Origin: Natronobeatus ordinarius
GTDB lineage: Archaea > Halobacteriota > Halobacteria > Halobacteriales > Natrialbaceae
Direction of reading: 5' to 3'
Assembly (NCBI RefSeq): GCF_024362485.1
Contig: NZ_CP101456.1
Coordinates: 992,001 to 1,056,000 of the forward strand
DNA length: 64,000 bases
Below, one piece after another: positions 8,664-17,392 of the stretch. The position numbers and the translations under genes were made by a program. Each line of letters starts with the position of its first letter. Within the stretch, counting starts at the first letter, position 1. A model generated the notes under the pieces. The model searched no databases. It saw only the letters and a list, made by a program, of their open reading frames with translations, and was not told where the DNA came from.

Positions 8664-9002
8664 TTCGGTTCACCCCGGTCTGTCCCATTCGGTTTCTCAC
8701 GGGCTGTCGGTGCGCTCCCGTCCGGATTGCGATCCGGTTCGACGGCCCACGTTCTGCGACGATCCACGAATCTCATAGCAGTACTCGACCCGAGCCGAGG
8801 TCATTATTTAACAATAATGAATCTCCAGCCATCAATGTACAAACAGCTCCTGTAGGAAACATCGTTCCCGCCGAGTGTACATCGCTGCTATGTGAGCGCC
8901 ATTCCAGCCGAGTGACCGCCGTTCCTCCTGCGTACACGCTGTCTCCATCGACCGACCGTCGGCGATGGAGGTATTATCCGGGAGTCACAACCCACAGCCA
9001 GT
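8664..9002. other. Divergent regulatory region between NRAMP-like gene and lutC
   Basis: A 339-base gap without coding potential. It holds the AT-rich palindrome at 8801-8820 and a TATA-like gtattatcc at about 8968-8976, some 30 bases before lutC. It is unusually long for a haloarchaeal promoter region, which suggests regulated expression in both directions. Confidence 0.5.
8801..8820. promoter_or_regulatory. Perfect AT-rich inverted repeat, likely operator
   Basis: tcattatt at 8801-8808 and aataatga at 8813-8820 are exact reverse complements, with taac between them. It is an isolated A/T island in GC-rich sequence. Size and symmetry suit a dimeric metal-dependent repressor of the DtxR/MntR kind, which would suit the transporter gene 138 bases away. 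The regulator itself is not in the window; this is inference. Confidence 0.5.
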
Positions 9003-9512
9003 ATGGAGACCCAGCAAGTGGCGGGGCTGGCCGAGTCCCTCGAGGGCCTCGGCGTCACCACCGAACGCGCCACGCCGTCGACGCTCTCGGCAGCGCTCAC
9101 CGACGCGGTCGAACCACCCGCCGTCGGCGTTCCGCTTCCCTTCGCGCCGGACGCGCTCGAGGACGCCGGCGTCGCTTCCGATCCGTCGCCGAGCGAACTC
9201 GAGGCAGCGGCGACAGGCGTCACGCCCGCCCGGTTCGCGATCGCGGAGACCGGGACGCTCGCGATCCCCTCGACGCCGGCGGGCGAGGAGCCCGTGAGTC
9301 TCTACCCGCCGCGACACGTCGCCGTCGTCGCCGAGCGCGACGTCTACCCCGACGTCGCCGGGGCGTTCGAGCGGCTCGCGACCGAGTTCGAGGAAGGAAC
9401 CAACAGCGTCGTGTTCGCGACGGGCGTGAGCGCGACCGCGGACATGGGGGAACTGGTCGAGGGCGTCCACGGCCCCCGTGAAGTTCACGTTATCGTGGTC
9501 GCCAACACATGA
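9003..9512 (+). CDS. lutC: LUD-domain protein, LutC-like subunit of L-lactate oxidation
   Basis: 169 residues, shorter than bacterial LutC (about 240) because the N-terminal part is reduced. The LUD core is clear: ARFAIAETGTLAIPSTPAGEEPVSLYPPRHVAVVAERDVYPDV and a terminal VHGPREVHVIVVANT. LutABC-type systems oxidise L-lactate to pyruvate in the cytoplasm, with electrons passing through Fe-S subunits; LutC is the small LUD subunit. The stop overlaps the start of the next gene by four bases (ATGA at 9509-9512), so the two are translationally coupled. Confidence 0.85.
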   Translation: METQQVAGLAESLEGLGVTTERATPSTLSAALTDAVEPPAVGVPLPFAPDALEDAGVASDPSPSELEAAATGVTPARFAIAETGTLAIPSTPAGEEPVSLYPPRHVAVVAERDVYPDVAGAFERLATEFEEGTNSVVFATGVSATADMGELVEGVHGPREVHVIVVANT

Positions 9513-11701
9513 GTCACACGCACACCGACGACGAACGGGCACAGGAGATCAATCGACTCCTGGCCAGCGAGGGCGACGCCGTTCGCGAGAACGCGACGCT
9601 GCTCAACCGCCAGCGCTACGACGCGATCGACGAGTTCCCCGCCTACGACGAGTATCGGAGCCGGGCCCGGGAGATCAAGGAAGCGGCGATCGCCGACCTC
9701 CCCGACCTGCTCGAGCGGGTGACCGAGGCAGTCGAGGAAAACGGCGGCTCGGTCTATCTCGCCGAGGACGCCGCGGACGCCAACGCGTACGTCGAGTCCG
9801 TCGCGGCCGACCGCGACGCCGAGTCGGTCGTCAAGAGCAAGTCGATGACGACCGAGGAACTCGAACTCAACGACCACCTCGAGGCAGCCGGGCTCGAGGT
9901 CTGGGAGACCGACCTCGGCGAGTTCGTCCTGCAGGTCGCCGAGGAGACACCGTCGCACATCGTCGGCCCCGCGATGCACAAATCCGAGGCCGAAATTGCC
10001 CGGCTGTTCAACGCACACTTCGACCTCGAGGAACCCCTCGAGACGGCCCAGGAGCTGACCCGCTTCGCCCGAGACTTCCTCGGCGAGCGGATCCGCGAGG
10101 CCGACGTAGGCGTCACCGGCGCGAACTTCGTGCTGGCGGAGTCGGGGACGATCGTCCTCGTAACCAACGAGGGCAACGCCCGAAAGAGCGCCGTCACGCC
10201 CGACGTCCACGTCGCGGTCGCCGGCGTCGAGAAGCTCCTTCCGACGGTTGCGGAACTCGAGCCGTTCGTCCAGCTGATCGCGCGGGCGGCGACCGGGCAG
10301 TCGATCGCCCAGTACGTGACGATGCTCAGCCCGCCGACGGAGTCGCCGACGCTCGACTTCGAGGCGGACGAGCTGGGGGCTGGCGAGCGCGAGTTCCACC
10401 TCGTCCTGCTCGACAACGGCCGGTTCGACATGCGCGAGGACGAAGAGCTCCGCGAGACGCTGTACTGTATCCGCTGTGGCGCCTGTTCGAACGCGTGTGC
10501 GAACTTCCAGTCGGTCGGCGGCCACGCCTTCGGCGGCGAGACGTACTCGGGCGGGATCGCCACGGGCTGGGAGGCCGGCGTCCACGGCTACGACAGCGCG
10601 GCCGCGTTCAACGACCTCTGTACCGGCTGCACCCGGTGTGTCAACGCCTGCCCGGTCGAGATCGACATCCCCTGGATCAACACGGTCGTGCGCGATCGGC
10701 TCAATCGAGGTGCCGACCCCGACGCCTTCGACCACCTCGTCGACGGCCTGAGTCCGGACGCCGAGGAGCCGGGGCTCCCGCTCGAGAAGCGTTTTTTCGG
10801 CAACTTCGAGACGGCCGCCAGACTCGGCTCGACGACCGCTCCCGTCTCCAACTGGCTTGCCTCGGCGGGCCCGGTCCGGACCCTGCTCGAGCGCGTCGTC
10901 GGCATCGACCGGCGGCGGGAGCTACCGACGTTCGCGCGCGAGTCGTTCGGCTCGTGGTTCGAGCGGCGCGGTGGCTCCCGGATCGATCCGGGAGATGCCA
11001 CCCGGGAAGCGATCGTCTACCCCGACACGTACACGAACTACCTCTCTCCGGAGCGGGGGAAGGCGACGGTGCGAACGCTCGAGCGACTCGGCGTCCACGT
11101 CCGGGTCCCGCCCCTCGGTGAAAGCGGGCGCGCACCGCTCTCCCAGGGCATGGTCGAGACGGCCCGGGAACGGGCGCGAGCGGTCTACGCGGGACTGGCC
11201 GAACACGTCGACGCCGGCCGCGACGTCGTCGTGATCGAACCCTCCGACCACGCGCTGTTCTGCCGGGAGTACGACCGGCTGCTCGTCGAGGAATCCGCCC
11301 GCCGACTCCGGGAGTCGACCTACGACGTCATGGAGTACGTCTACGGCCTGCTCGAGAACGGGGCCGACTCCCACGCTCTCACTGCGGGTGACGGCCGCGA
11401 GATCGCCTACCACGGCCACTGCCAGGCGCGGACCCTCGGCACGGACCAGTACGCCGTGGCCGTCCTCGAGCGACTGGGCTACGACGTGCGCGAGAGCGAC
11501 GTCGAGTGCTGTGGCATGGCCGGCAGCTTCGGCTACAAGCGGGCGTACTACGAGCTGAGTATGGACGTGGGCCAGCCGCTGGCGGAGTCGTTCGAGGGTG
11601 AGGCGACGATCCTCGCGAGCGGCACCTCCTGTGGCGATCAGCTCGAGTCGCTGCTCGGACGCGGGAGCCGCCATCCGATCGAGGAGATCGCACCGCCGTA
11701 G
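9509..11701 (+). CDS. lutB: Fused LutB-LutA iron-sulfur protein (LUD + 2x[4Fe-4S] + CCG domain)
   Basis: 730 residues combining two bacterial subunits. An N-terminal LUD domain (residues ~60-310: SMTTEELELNDHLEAAGLEVWETDLGEFVLQ) is followed by two ferredoxin clusters, CIRCGACSNAC (Cys320, 323, 326, 330) and CTGCTRCVNACP (Cys371, 374, 377, 381). The C-terminal third is a heterodisulfide-reductase/GlpC-like region with HGHCQARTLG and the cysteine motif ECCGMAGSFGYK near residue 667. Together with LutC it should form a complete lactate dehydrogenase complex. Only one clear CCG-type motif is visible, whereas free LutA usually has two. Start ATG overlaps lutC. Confidence 0.88.
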   Translation: MSHTHTDDERAQEINRLLASEGDAVRENATLLNRQRYDAIDEFPAYDEYRSRAREIKEAAIADLPDLLERVTEAVEENGGSVYLAEDAADANAYVESVAADRDAESVVKSKSMTTEELELNDHLEAAGLEVWETDLGEFVLQVAEETPSHIVGPAMHKSEAEIARLFNAHFDLEEPLETAQELTRFARDFLGERIREADVGVTGANFVLAESGTIVLVTNEGNARKSAVTPDVHVAVAGVEKLLPTVAELEPFVQLIARAATGQSIAQYVTMLSPPTESPTLDFEADELGAGEREFHLVLLDNGRFDMREDEELRETLYCIRCGACSNACANFQSVGGHAFGGETYSGGIATGWEAGVHGYDSAAAFNDLCTGCTRCVNACPVEIDIPWINTVVRDRLNRGADPDAFDHLVDGLSPDAEEPGLPLEKRFFGNFETAARLGSTTAPVSNWLASAGPVRTLLERVVGIDRRRELPTFARESFGSWFERRGGSRIDPGDATREAIVYPDTYTNYLSPERGKATVRTLERLGVHVRVPPLGESGRAPLSQGMVETARERARAVYAGLAEHVDAGRDVVVIEPSDHALFCREYDRLLVEESARRLRESTYDVMEYVYGLLENGADSHALTAGDGREIAYHGHCQARTLGTDQYAVAVLERLGYDVRESDVECCGMAGSFGYKRAYYELSMDVGQPLAESFEGEATILASGTSCGDQLESLLGRGSRHPIEEIAPP

Positions 11702-11772
11702 CCCAGAGACCCTACCCCGAGTCAACGTCCGTGTCAAAGGATACTTACCCGCGGCACCGTTCGTATTAGCTA

Positions 11773-13032
11773 ATGAGCCAGGAGGGCGAGCAGGAACAGT
11801 CCGACCGGAAGAAATACGAGTTCCGGAAGGTCATCGAGGATCTCAAGAACTACGAGGGCTCGGGGACGCAACTGGTCACGATCTACGTGCCCGACGACCG
11901 CCAGGTCAGCGACGTGGTCGCCCACGTCACCCAGGAACACAGCGAGGCGGCCAACATCAAGTCGAAGCAGACCCGGACGAACGTCCAGGACGCGCTGACG
12001 AGCATCAAAGACCGGCTGCGCTACTACGACACCTACCCACCGGAAAACGGGATGGTACTCTTCTCGGGCGCCGTGAACTCCGGCGGCGGGCAGACGGAGA
12101 TGGTGACGAAAGTCCTAGAGGAACCGCCCCAGCCCGTCGAGTCCTTCCGGTATCACTGCGACTCGAACTTCCTCACCGGTCCGCTCGAGGAGATGCTCAC
12201 CGACAAGGGCCTCTACGGCCTCGTGGTCCTCGACCGTCGCGAGGCGAACGTCGGCTGGCTCAAGGGTAAACGCATCGAGCCCGTCAAGTCCGCCTCCTCG
12301 CTCGTTCCTGGCAAGCAGCGAAAAGGTGGTCAGTCCGCCCAGCGATTCGCCCGTCTGCGCCTCGAGGCGATCGACAACTTCTACCAGGAGGTCGCCGGGA
12401 TGGCAAACGACCTGTTCGTCCCCAAGCGCCACGACCTCGAGGGTATCCTCGTCGGCGGTCCCTCGCCCACCAAAGACGAGTTCCTCGACGGCGACTACCT
12501 CCACCACGAGATCCAGGACAAGGTACTCGGCAAGTTCGACGTCTCCTACACCGACGAGTCCGGCCTCCGGGAACTCGTCGACAACGCCGAGGACGCGCTG
12601 GCAGACGCCGAGGTCATCAAGGACAAACAGCAGATGGAAGAGTTCTTCAAGGAACTCCACGCCGGCAACCTCGCGACCTACGGCTTCGCAGAGACCCGCG
12701 AGAACCTGATGATGGGGTCGGTCGATCGGCTGCTGATCAGCGAGGACCTCCGCAAGGACGTCGTCACCTACGAGTGTGGCGAGTGTGACAACACCGACCG
12801 GGAGATGATCGACCGGCGGAAGGCGACGCCCGGCCACACCTGCAGCGCCTGCGGCGCCGACGTCGAGGCCGACGACGAGGACCGCGAGGACGCTATCGAA
12901 CACCTCATGTCGCTCGCCGAACAGCGCGGCACCGAGACGAAGTTCATCTCGACGGACTTCGAGAAGGGCGAACAGCTCTACAACGCCTTCGGCGGCGTCG
13001 CGGGGATCCTTCGGTACAGCACGGGCGTCTAA
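11773..13032 (+). CDS. prf1: Archaeal peptide chain release factor aRF1
   Basis: Recognises all three stop codons and triggers peptide release on the ribosome. 419 residues. The stop-codon-reading NIKS motif is at residues 61-64 (NIKSKQTR) and the catalytic GGQ loop at 185-187 (KGGQSAQRF). The third domain carries a zinc-ribbon minidomain (CGECDNTDREM...CSACGADVE), as in many archaeal proteins. Start ATG at 11773 gives MSQEGEQEQSDRKKYEFRKVIEDL, the expected N-terminus. It is a single gene in the same direction as the lut pair but with its own upstream gap. Confidence 0.97.
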   Translation: MSQEGEQEQSDRKKYEFRKVIEDLKNYEGSGTQLVTIYVPDDRQVSDVVAHVTQEHSEAANIKSKQTRTNVQDALTSIKDRLRYYDTYPPENGMVLFSGAVNSGGGQTEMVTKVLEEPPQPVESFRYHCDSNFLTGPLEEMLTDKGLYGLVVLDRREANVGWLKGKRIEPVKSASSLVPGKQRKGGQSAQRFARLRLEAIDNFYQEVAGMANDLFVPKRHDLEGILVGGPSPTKDEFLDGDYLHHEIQDKVLGKFDVSYTDESGLRELVDNAEDALADAEVIKDKQQMEEFFKELHAGNLATYGFAETRENLMMGSVDRLLISEDLRKDVVTYECGECDNTDREMIDRRKATPGHTCSACGADVEADDEDREDAIEHLMSLAEQRGTETKFISTDFEKGEQLYNAFGGVAGILRYSTGV

Positions 13033-13044
13033 CGCCGTTTCGTT

Positions 13045-13362
13045 CTAGACGTACTGCATCAGTTTCTCGACGGCAGTGGCAGTCAGTTCGTCAGTCACAC
13101 GAGCGATCGCTCGGTCCACGTCGGCGTCTCGGAGCGAGACGACAGCCCACGGTGAGACGAACGAGTCGCGCTCGAGCGCACCGATTTCGAACGCACCGGC
13201 GAGCGAAATGCTCTCGGCGTACGATTGTGTCGTAATTCCGAGCGCGATATACTGGTCACCAGCAAACGGGTGATCTTCGCTGCTGACGACCAGGTACGGC
13301 CGTCGCGGCGTGTGGCCAAACGGATCCGCGGCGACCACGACGACGCCGCGCTCGTGCATCAC
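13045..13362 (-). CDS. PemK/MazF-family protein, likely toxin of a toxin-antitoxin pair
   Basis: 105 residues with the MazF/PemK beta-barrel pattern: RGVVVVAADPFGHTPRRPYLVVSSEDHPF, then YIALGITTQSY, then FVSPWAVVSLRDADVDRAIARVTDELTATAVEKL. MazF-type proteins are sequence-specific endoribonucleases. The start overlaps the end of the winged-helix gene by four bases (ATGA), so the two are one coupled operon with the DNA-binding protein first, as in type II toxin-antitoxin loci. Toxic activity is inferred; related haloarchaeal proteins are often annotated only as growth inhibitors. Confidence 0.75.
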   Translation of the reverse strand: MMHERGVVVVAADPFGHTPRRPYLVVSSEDHPFAGDQYIALGITTQSYAESISLAGAFEIGALERDSFVSPWAVVSLRDADVDRAIARVTDELTATAVEKLMQYV

Positions 13363-13739
13363 CTATCCTCCGTCGAATCGTCCTCAGTCTCCTGTTCGCT
13401 GAGGTCGGGGAGGTCAGCGTCCCACTCGGGCGTTTCGTCGTAGTAGTCTCCCTCGAACTGTTCAGCGACGGTTTTCAGTCCGATTATGCTCGCCGTATGT
13501 GCATCGTAGGCGTCCGGGTTGATCGCCCAGTACGCCCCCTTGTGCCGGACGAACCCTCGATCCTCGAGTCGACTCAGGGTTGTCCCGACGCTCCCACGGG
13601 GGATTTCGAGCTCCTTCGCGAGCTCACTGGCCCGGTATCCCTTCGTGGGATTGCTGGCGAGAAACTCGAGGATTCGTCGACCGTTGGTGTTCTCATCGGG
13701 TACGTCCGTCGGTCGATAGCTCTCGAAGTCGACAGGCAT
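13359..13739 (-). CDS. Winged-helix (MarR-like) regulator, likely antitoxin partner
   Basis: 126 residues. After a short N-terminus (MPVDFESYRPTDVPDENTNGRRILEFLASNP) comes a MarR-type winged helix: GYRASELAKELEIPRGSVGTTLSRLEDRGFVRHKGAYWAI. The acidic tail (PEWDADLPDLSEQETEDDSTEDR) is disordered and could be the segment that binds the PemK-like partner. The ATG at 13739 fits the family, and longer upstream extensions run into the trm1 promoter. It probably represses its own operon. Using a winged helix rather than AbrB or RHH as MazF antitoxin is unusual in bacteria but recurrent in haloarchaea. Confidence 0.75.
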   Translation of the reverse strand: MPVDFESYRPTDVPDENTNGRRILEFLASNPTKGYRASELAKELEIPRGSVGTTLSRLEDRGFVRHKGAYWAINPDAYDAHTASIIGLKTVAEQFEGDYYDETPEWDADLPDLSEQETEDDSTEDR

Positions 13740-13881
13740 ACGTAACAGCACGTAACGTGGCGTAATAACCGTACTGCCGTTCAGCTCCCCTCTGAAATCA
13801 GAGAGCGAACGCAGAATCACGGGCAAACGACGTCCGAATCGGACCACGTCGCTTTTCGCACTCGCCGCTCGAGTCACCACC

Positions 13882-15000
13882 ATGCGCGTCACGGAAGGAG
13901 GCGTCGACCTCGAGGTGCCGGCCGAACAGACCGAGGGCGTCGAGGCGTCGGTCTTCTACAACCCGCGCCAGGAGCTGAACCGGGACCTGACGATCGCGAC
14001 GTTGCGAGCCTACCGCGAACGCGAGCCACGGGCGGAGTCGTACCTCGACGCGATGACCGCGAGCGGCGCTCGGGGGGTCCGGGCGGCCGCCGACGGCTGG
14101 GAGGTGAGTTGCTGTGATCGGAATCCGAAGGCGGTCGAGCTGGCCCAAGAGAACCTCGAGCGCAACGACTGTGCGGCGACCGTCGTCCGTCGGGACGCGA
14201 ACGCCGTCATGCACGAGTCGCGCTTCGACGTGATCGACCTCGACCCGTACGGGACGCCGATGCCGTTCGCCGACGCGGCGTTCGCCAACTGTCGCCACCT
14301 CGTCTGCGTCACCGCGACCGACACGGCGCCGCTGTGTGGCGCGCACTTCCAGAGCGGCATCAGGTCCTACAGCGCCGTCCCGCGAAACACCGACTACCAC
14401 GCCGAGATGGGCGTCAGAATCTTGCTCTCGGCGCTCGCACGCACCGCCGCCCGATACGACGTCGGCGTCACCCCCCTCCTGACCCACGCGAGCAGCCACT
14501 ACGTGCGGACCTACCTCGAGCTCGAGGAGCGGGCCACCGCGGCCGACGCGGCGCTCGAGGAGCTGGGCTACCTCTCACACTGTGAGGACTGCCTCTATCG
14601 CGAGGCCCAGTCGGGCTTGATCGCCGAGCCGCTCGAGACCTGCCCCGACTGTGGGAGCGACCGGCTCCTCGTCGCCGGGCCGGTCTGGCTCGGAGCCGTC
14701 CGCGACCGGGCGTTCGTCGACGCGGTTCGCGAACAGGTGACCGAGGAGTTCGGAACCGCCGAGAAAGCGCGGGAGCTCCTCGAGACGCTCGCGGCCGAAC
14801 TCGACGAGCCGACCCACTACGACCAGCACAAACTCTGCAAGCGGTGGGGCCTGCCGGCGAACGCGATGGACGCGTTCCTGGCGGATCTCCGGGAGGCGGG
14901 CTACGACGCCTCGCGAACTCACTACGGCGGGACGACGTTCAAGACCGACGCGAGCGTGGGCGAGATTCGCGACGCGACCGAAGCGAACCTGACCGACTAG
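13882..15000 (+). CDS. trm1: tRNA (guanine(26)-N2)-dimethyltransferase
   Basis: SAM-dependent enzyme that dimethylates G26 in many tRNAs. 372 residues, the normal archaeal length. It begins with EGGVDLEVP and the [12 protein letters not shown] signature, has the SAM site [16 protein letters not shown] and the catalytic DLDPYGTP. A four-Cys zinc site (Cys234/237 and Cys254/257) sits in the C-terminal domain, followed by the RNA-binding region [13 protein letters not shown]. Start ATG at 13882. It is divergent from the winged-helix/PemK pair. Confidence 0.96.
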   Translation: MRVTEGGVDLEVPAEQTEGVEASVFYNPRQELNRDLTIATLRAYREREPRAESYLDAMTASGARGVRAAADGWEVSCCDRNPKAVELAQENLERNDCAATVVRRDANAVMHESRFDVIDLDPYGTPMPFADAAFANCRHLVCVTATDTAPLCGAHFQSGIRSYSAVPRNTDYHAEMGVRILLSALARTAARYDVGVTPLLTHASSHYVRTYLELEERATAADAALEELGYLSHCEDCLYREAQSGLIAEPLETCPDCGSDRLLVAGPVWLGAVRDRAFVDAVREQVTEEFGTAEKARELLETLAAELDEPTHYDQHKLCKRWGLPANAMDAFLADLREAGYDASRTHYGGTTFKTDASVGEIRDATEANLTD

Positions 15001-15104
15001 CGGTCAGCCCACGCGCCACCACGGAAACGGGTTCGAGCGCGGTCTGGTCTCAGCGACCGTGACGTCACTTCGACTATTTCCCCCTTCCCGTCGAAGGAGC
15101 GTCC

Positions 15105-16409
15105 GTGATCGATCGTTCGACCGAACTCGAGTTCGTCCGTCGCGTGGCCAGAATCTCCCGTGAGGAGCAGGTGACGCTGCTCGCGGCCGGCGTCGCGTTC
15201 TACGCGTTCGTCTCGCTCATCCCGCTGGCGTTGCTCGGGTTCGCGATCGTGACGTTCGTCGGTGGGGCCGAACTCGCCAGGTTCGTGACCGACGCGGCCG
15301 ACGACGTTCTCACCCCCAGCGCCCAGGCCGTCCTCGAGCAGACGTTGACGGAGGACGCCGGCCGCGGCGGAGCGACGGTCGTCGGCGCGATCGGTCTCGT
15401 CTGGGCCGGCTCGCGGGTTCTTCGCGGGCTCGATCGGGCGTTTTCGGTGGTGTACGGAACGGCGGCGACGAAGTCGATCGTCGGACAGTTTCGCGACGGG
15501 GCGATCGTCCTCGGGGCCATCATTCTCGGACTGGCCGCGATCGGCGGCGTCGAGGCGATCGTCGGCGCGACGACGACCGGCGTGCTAGGGCTGCTCGGGC
15601 CGGTGTTTCTGTTCGTGACGCTGCTCGTGGTGTTTCTCCCGCTGTACGTCGTCTTTCCCGACGCCGGCGTCGAGGCCGCAGAGGCGCTCCCCGGTGCGGC
15701 GCTGGCGGCGCTAGGCTGGACGATCCTCAGCCGGACGTTCAGCCTCTACACGGCGTTTGCAGGGACCTACGCGTTTTACGGCGCGCTGGGTGGCGTCTTC
15801 CTCGTGCTCACGTGGCTGTACTTCGGGTCGATCGTCGTCGTGCTCGGGGCCGTGCTCAACGCCGTCCTCGCTGGCCGGGATCAGGACCGGCAGCTACAAA
15901 GTCCCGGCGCGCGACAGGTCCGAACGGAAGCGATGACCGACGACGACACGGGGCCCGACGAGACGTCAGCCGACGACTCCGCCGTGGACGACCGCACCGC
16001 GGCGGACGCTCGGGCGAGCGCTCGCACGCGTGATCGGGCGGACGACCCCGAAGTCCTGCTGGAAGAGATCGAACGCCTGCGCGACGAACTCGAGTCGTTC
16101 GAGGCGGACGTCGAACGCCGCACCGTCCAGAAGGAGTCTCTCGAGTCAGAACTCAAGCGGTACGTCCGCCGTCGGGCCCGCCGCGGACACGCCCGCGGCT
16201 GGGGGCCGTACCTCGTCTTGCTGTACGGGACGGTGCTGGCTCTCGGCGCGTTTTACTTCCTCGAGGGCTGGGCAGCGATCGTCGCGATGTTCGTCGTCTG
16301 GACGTCGGTGCTCGGCGTCTACCTCCTGATGGTGCTGTTCGGGACGGGCCTGTCGTTGCTCGGCGTTCCGGGTCGGCTCCGGGACCGAATCGGCGAGCGG
16401 CGGTCCTGA
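15105..16409 (+). CDS. YihY/BrkB-family membrane protein
   Basis: 434 residues. The first ~270 residues hold six or seven membrane segments with family features: REEQVTLLAAGVAFYAFVSLIPLALLGFAIV, GLVWAGSRVLRGLDRAFSVVYG, and YAFYGALGGVFLVLTWLYFGSIVVVLGAVLNAVL. An acidic linker and a predicted coiled coil (LLEEIERLRDELESFEADVERR) follow, and two more membrane helices close the protein. YihY proteins have no settled function. The start is a GTG at 15105 preceded by gaaggag, a good ribosome-binding site eight bases away. Confidence 0.88.
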   Translation: MIDRSTELEFVRRVARISREEQVTLLAAGVAFYAFVSLIPLALLGFAIVTFVGGAELARFVTDAADDVLTPSAQAVLEQTLTEDAGRGGATVVGAIGLVWAGSRVLRGLDRAFSVVYGTAATKSIVGQFRDGAIVLGAIILGLAAIGGVEAIVGATTTGVLGLLGPVFLFVTLLVVFLPLYVVFPDAGVEAAEALPGAALAALGWTILSRTFSLYTAFAGTYAFYGALGGVFLVLTWLYFGSIVVVLGAVLNAVLAGRDQDRQLQSPGARQVRTEAMTDDDTGPDETSADDSAVDDRTAADARASARTRDRADDPEVLLEEIERLRDELESFEADVERRTVQKESLESELKRYVRRRARRGHARGWGPYLVLLYGTVLALGAFYFLEGWAAIVAMFVVWTSVLGVYLLMVLFGTGLSLLGVPGRLRDRIGERRS

Positions 16410-16477
16410 GAGACGCCACGCTGCATCAGCCGCCACGGGAATTTTACAGGCGGAAATCTTACGAATAGCCGACGGCC

Positions 16478-17392
16478 ATGCGAACGTGGACCGATCCGGC
16501 AGTCGTCGAATCGGTCAGGGACGCGTTCCCGGAGTGGACCGCCCTCGTATTCGCCATCCTCTCGTCCTTCGGGAGCGTCTGGTTCGTCGCCCCCGTCGTC
16601 GTCCTGGCCTACTGGTACTGTGACCGACATCGGTCCGCGCCGTGGCTCGGCGTCGTCATCGGCGGATACGCCGTCATGACCGCCACGAAAGCCTACTTCG
16701 ACGTCCCGCGACCCGCCGTCGACCCGGCCGTCACGCCCGAGAGCCTCCCGACGCTCGTCGCCCCGATCTACGGGCTGTTGGTCGAAGTCGACACGTCGGC
16801 CTTTCCGAGCGGTCACGCGCTCGCCGCCGTCATCGTCTGGGGATTGCTCGCCCTCGAGGTCGACGTCGGGACTCGAGGACAGCGGACCGTCGTCGCCGGG
16901 GTGATGGTGATCCTCGTATCGCTCTCACGGATCGTCCTCGGCGTCCACTTCCCCGCCGACGTCGTCGCTGGCGCCGCGATCGGCGTGTGCTACCTGGCAA
17001 CTGTCCTGTTCGTGATCGGCCGCGTGAGTGATCGGGACGATCGCCGATCGGGGACCGTCGCGTTCGCCCTCGCCGCTGGCATCGCAGCGATCTCGTTCGT
17101 CGTGAGTGGCAACGCCGACGCAGCCACCCTCTTCGGTGGGGCGCTCGGTGGCCTCTTCGCCTGGCAGTTCGCCGCGCCACCACGGCAGCCGTGGCCGCGA
17201 AACCTGCACGGTGCCACCCTGGCGCTCTCGGGGATCGGGTTGCTCGCGCTCGTCGCGCTCGTGCTCGTGCTCACCGATGGGATCGTCGTCAGATTCGCCG
17301 TGGGCGCCGTCGCTGCCGTAGTCGTCGTCTCGCTTCCCTCGTTCGCCAGCAGTAAAAGACAGCGAGGGTCGGCCGAAACGGCGAGCGATTAG
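16478..17392 (+). CDS. PAP2-superfamily membrane phosphatase
   Basis: 304 residues with several membrane helices. All three acid-phosphatase motifs are present: KAYFDVPRP (Lys71, Arg78), FPSGH (Ser111-His113) and [12 protein letters not shown] (Arg151, His157, Asp161). These enzymes remove phosphate from lipid phosphates or polyprenyl pyrophosphates at the membrane. The C-terminal half adds about four more helices beyond the catalytic core. The stop overlaps the end of the convergent glnA by four bases. A second paralogue lies at 56427-57257. The substrate is unknown. Confidence 0.88.
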   Translation: MRTWTDPAVVESVRDAFPEWTALVFAILSSFGSVWFVAPVVVLAYWYCDRHRSAPWLGVVIGGYAVMTATKAYFDVPRPAVDPAVTPESLPTLVAPIYGLLVEVDTSAFPSGHALAAVIVWGLLALEVDVGTRGQRTVVAGVMVILVSLSRIVLGVHFPADVVAGAAIGVCYLATVLFVIGRVSDRDDRRSGTVAFALAAGIAAISFVVSGNADAATLFGGALGGLFAWQFAAPPRQPWPRNLHGATLALSGIGLLALVALVLVLTDGIVVRFAVGAVAAVVVVSLPSFASSKRQRGSAETASD

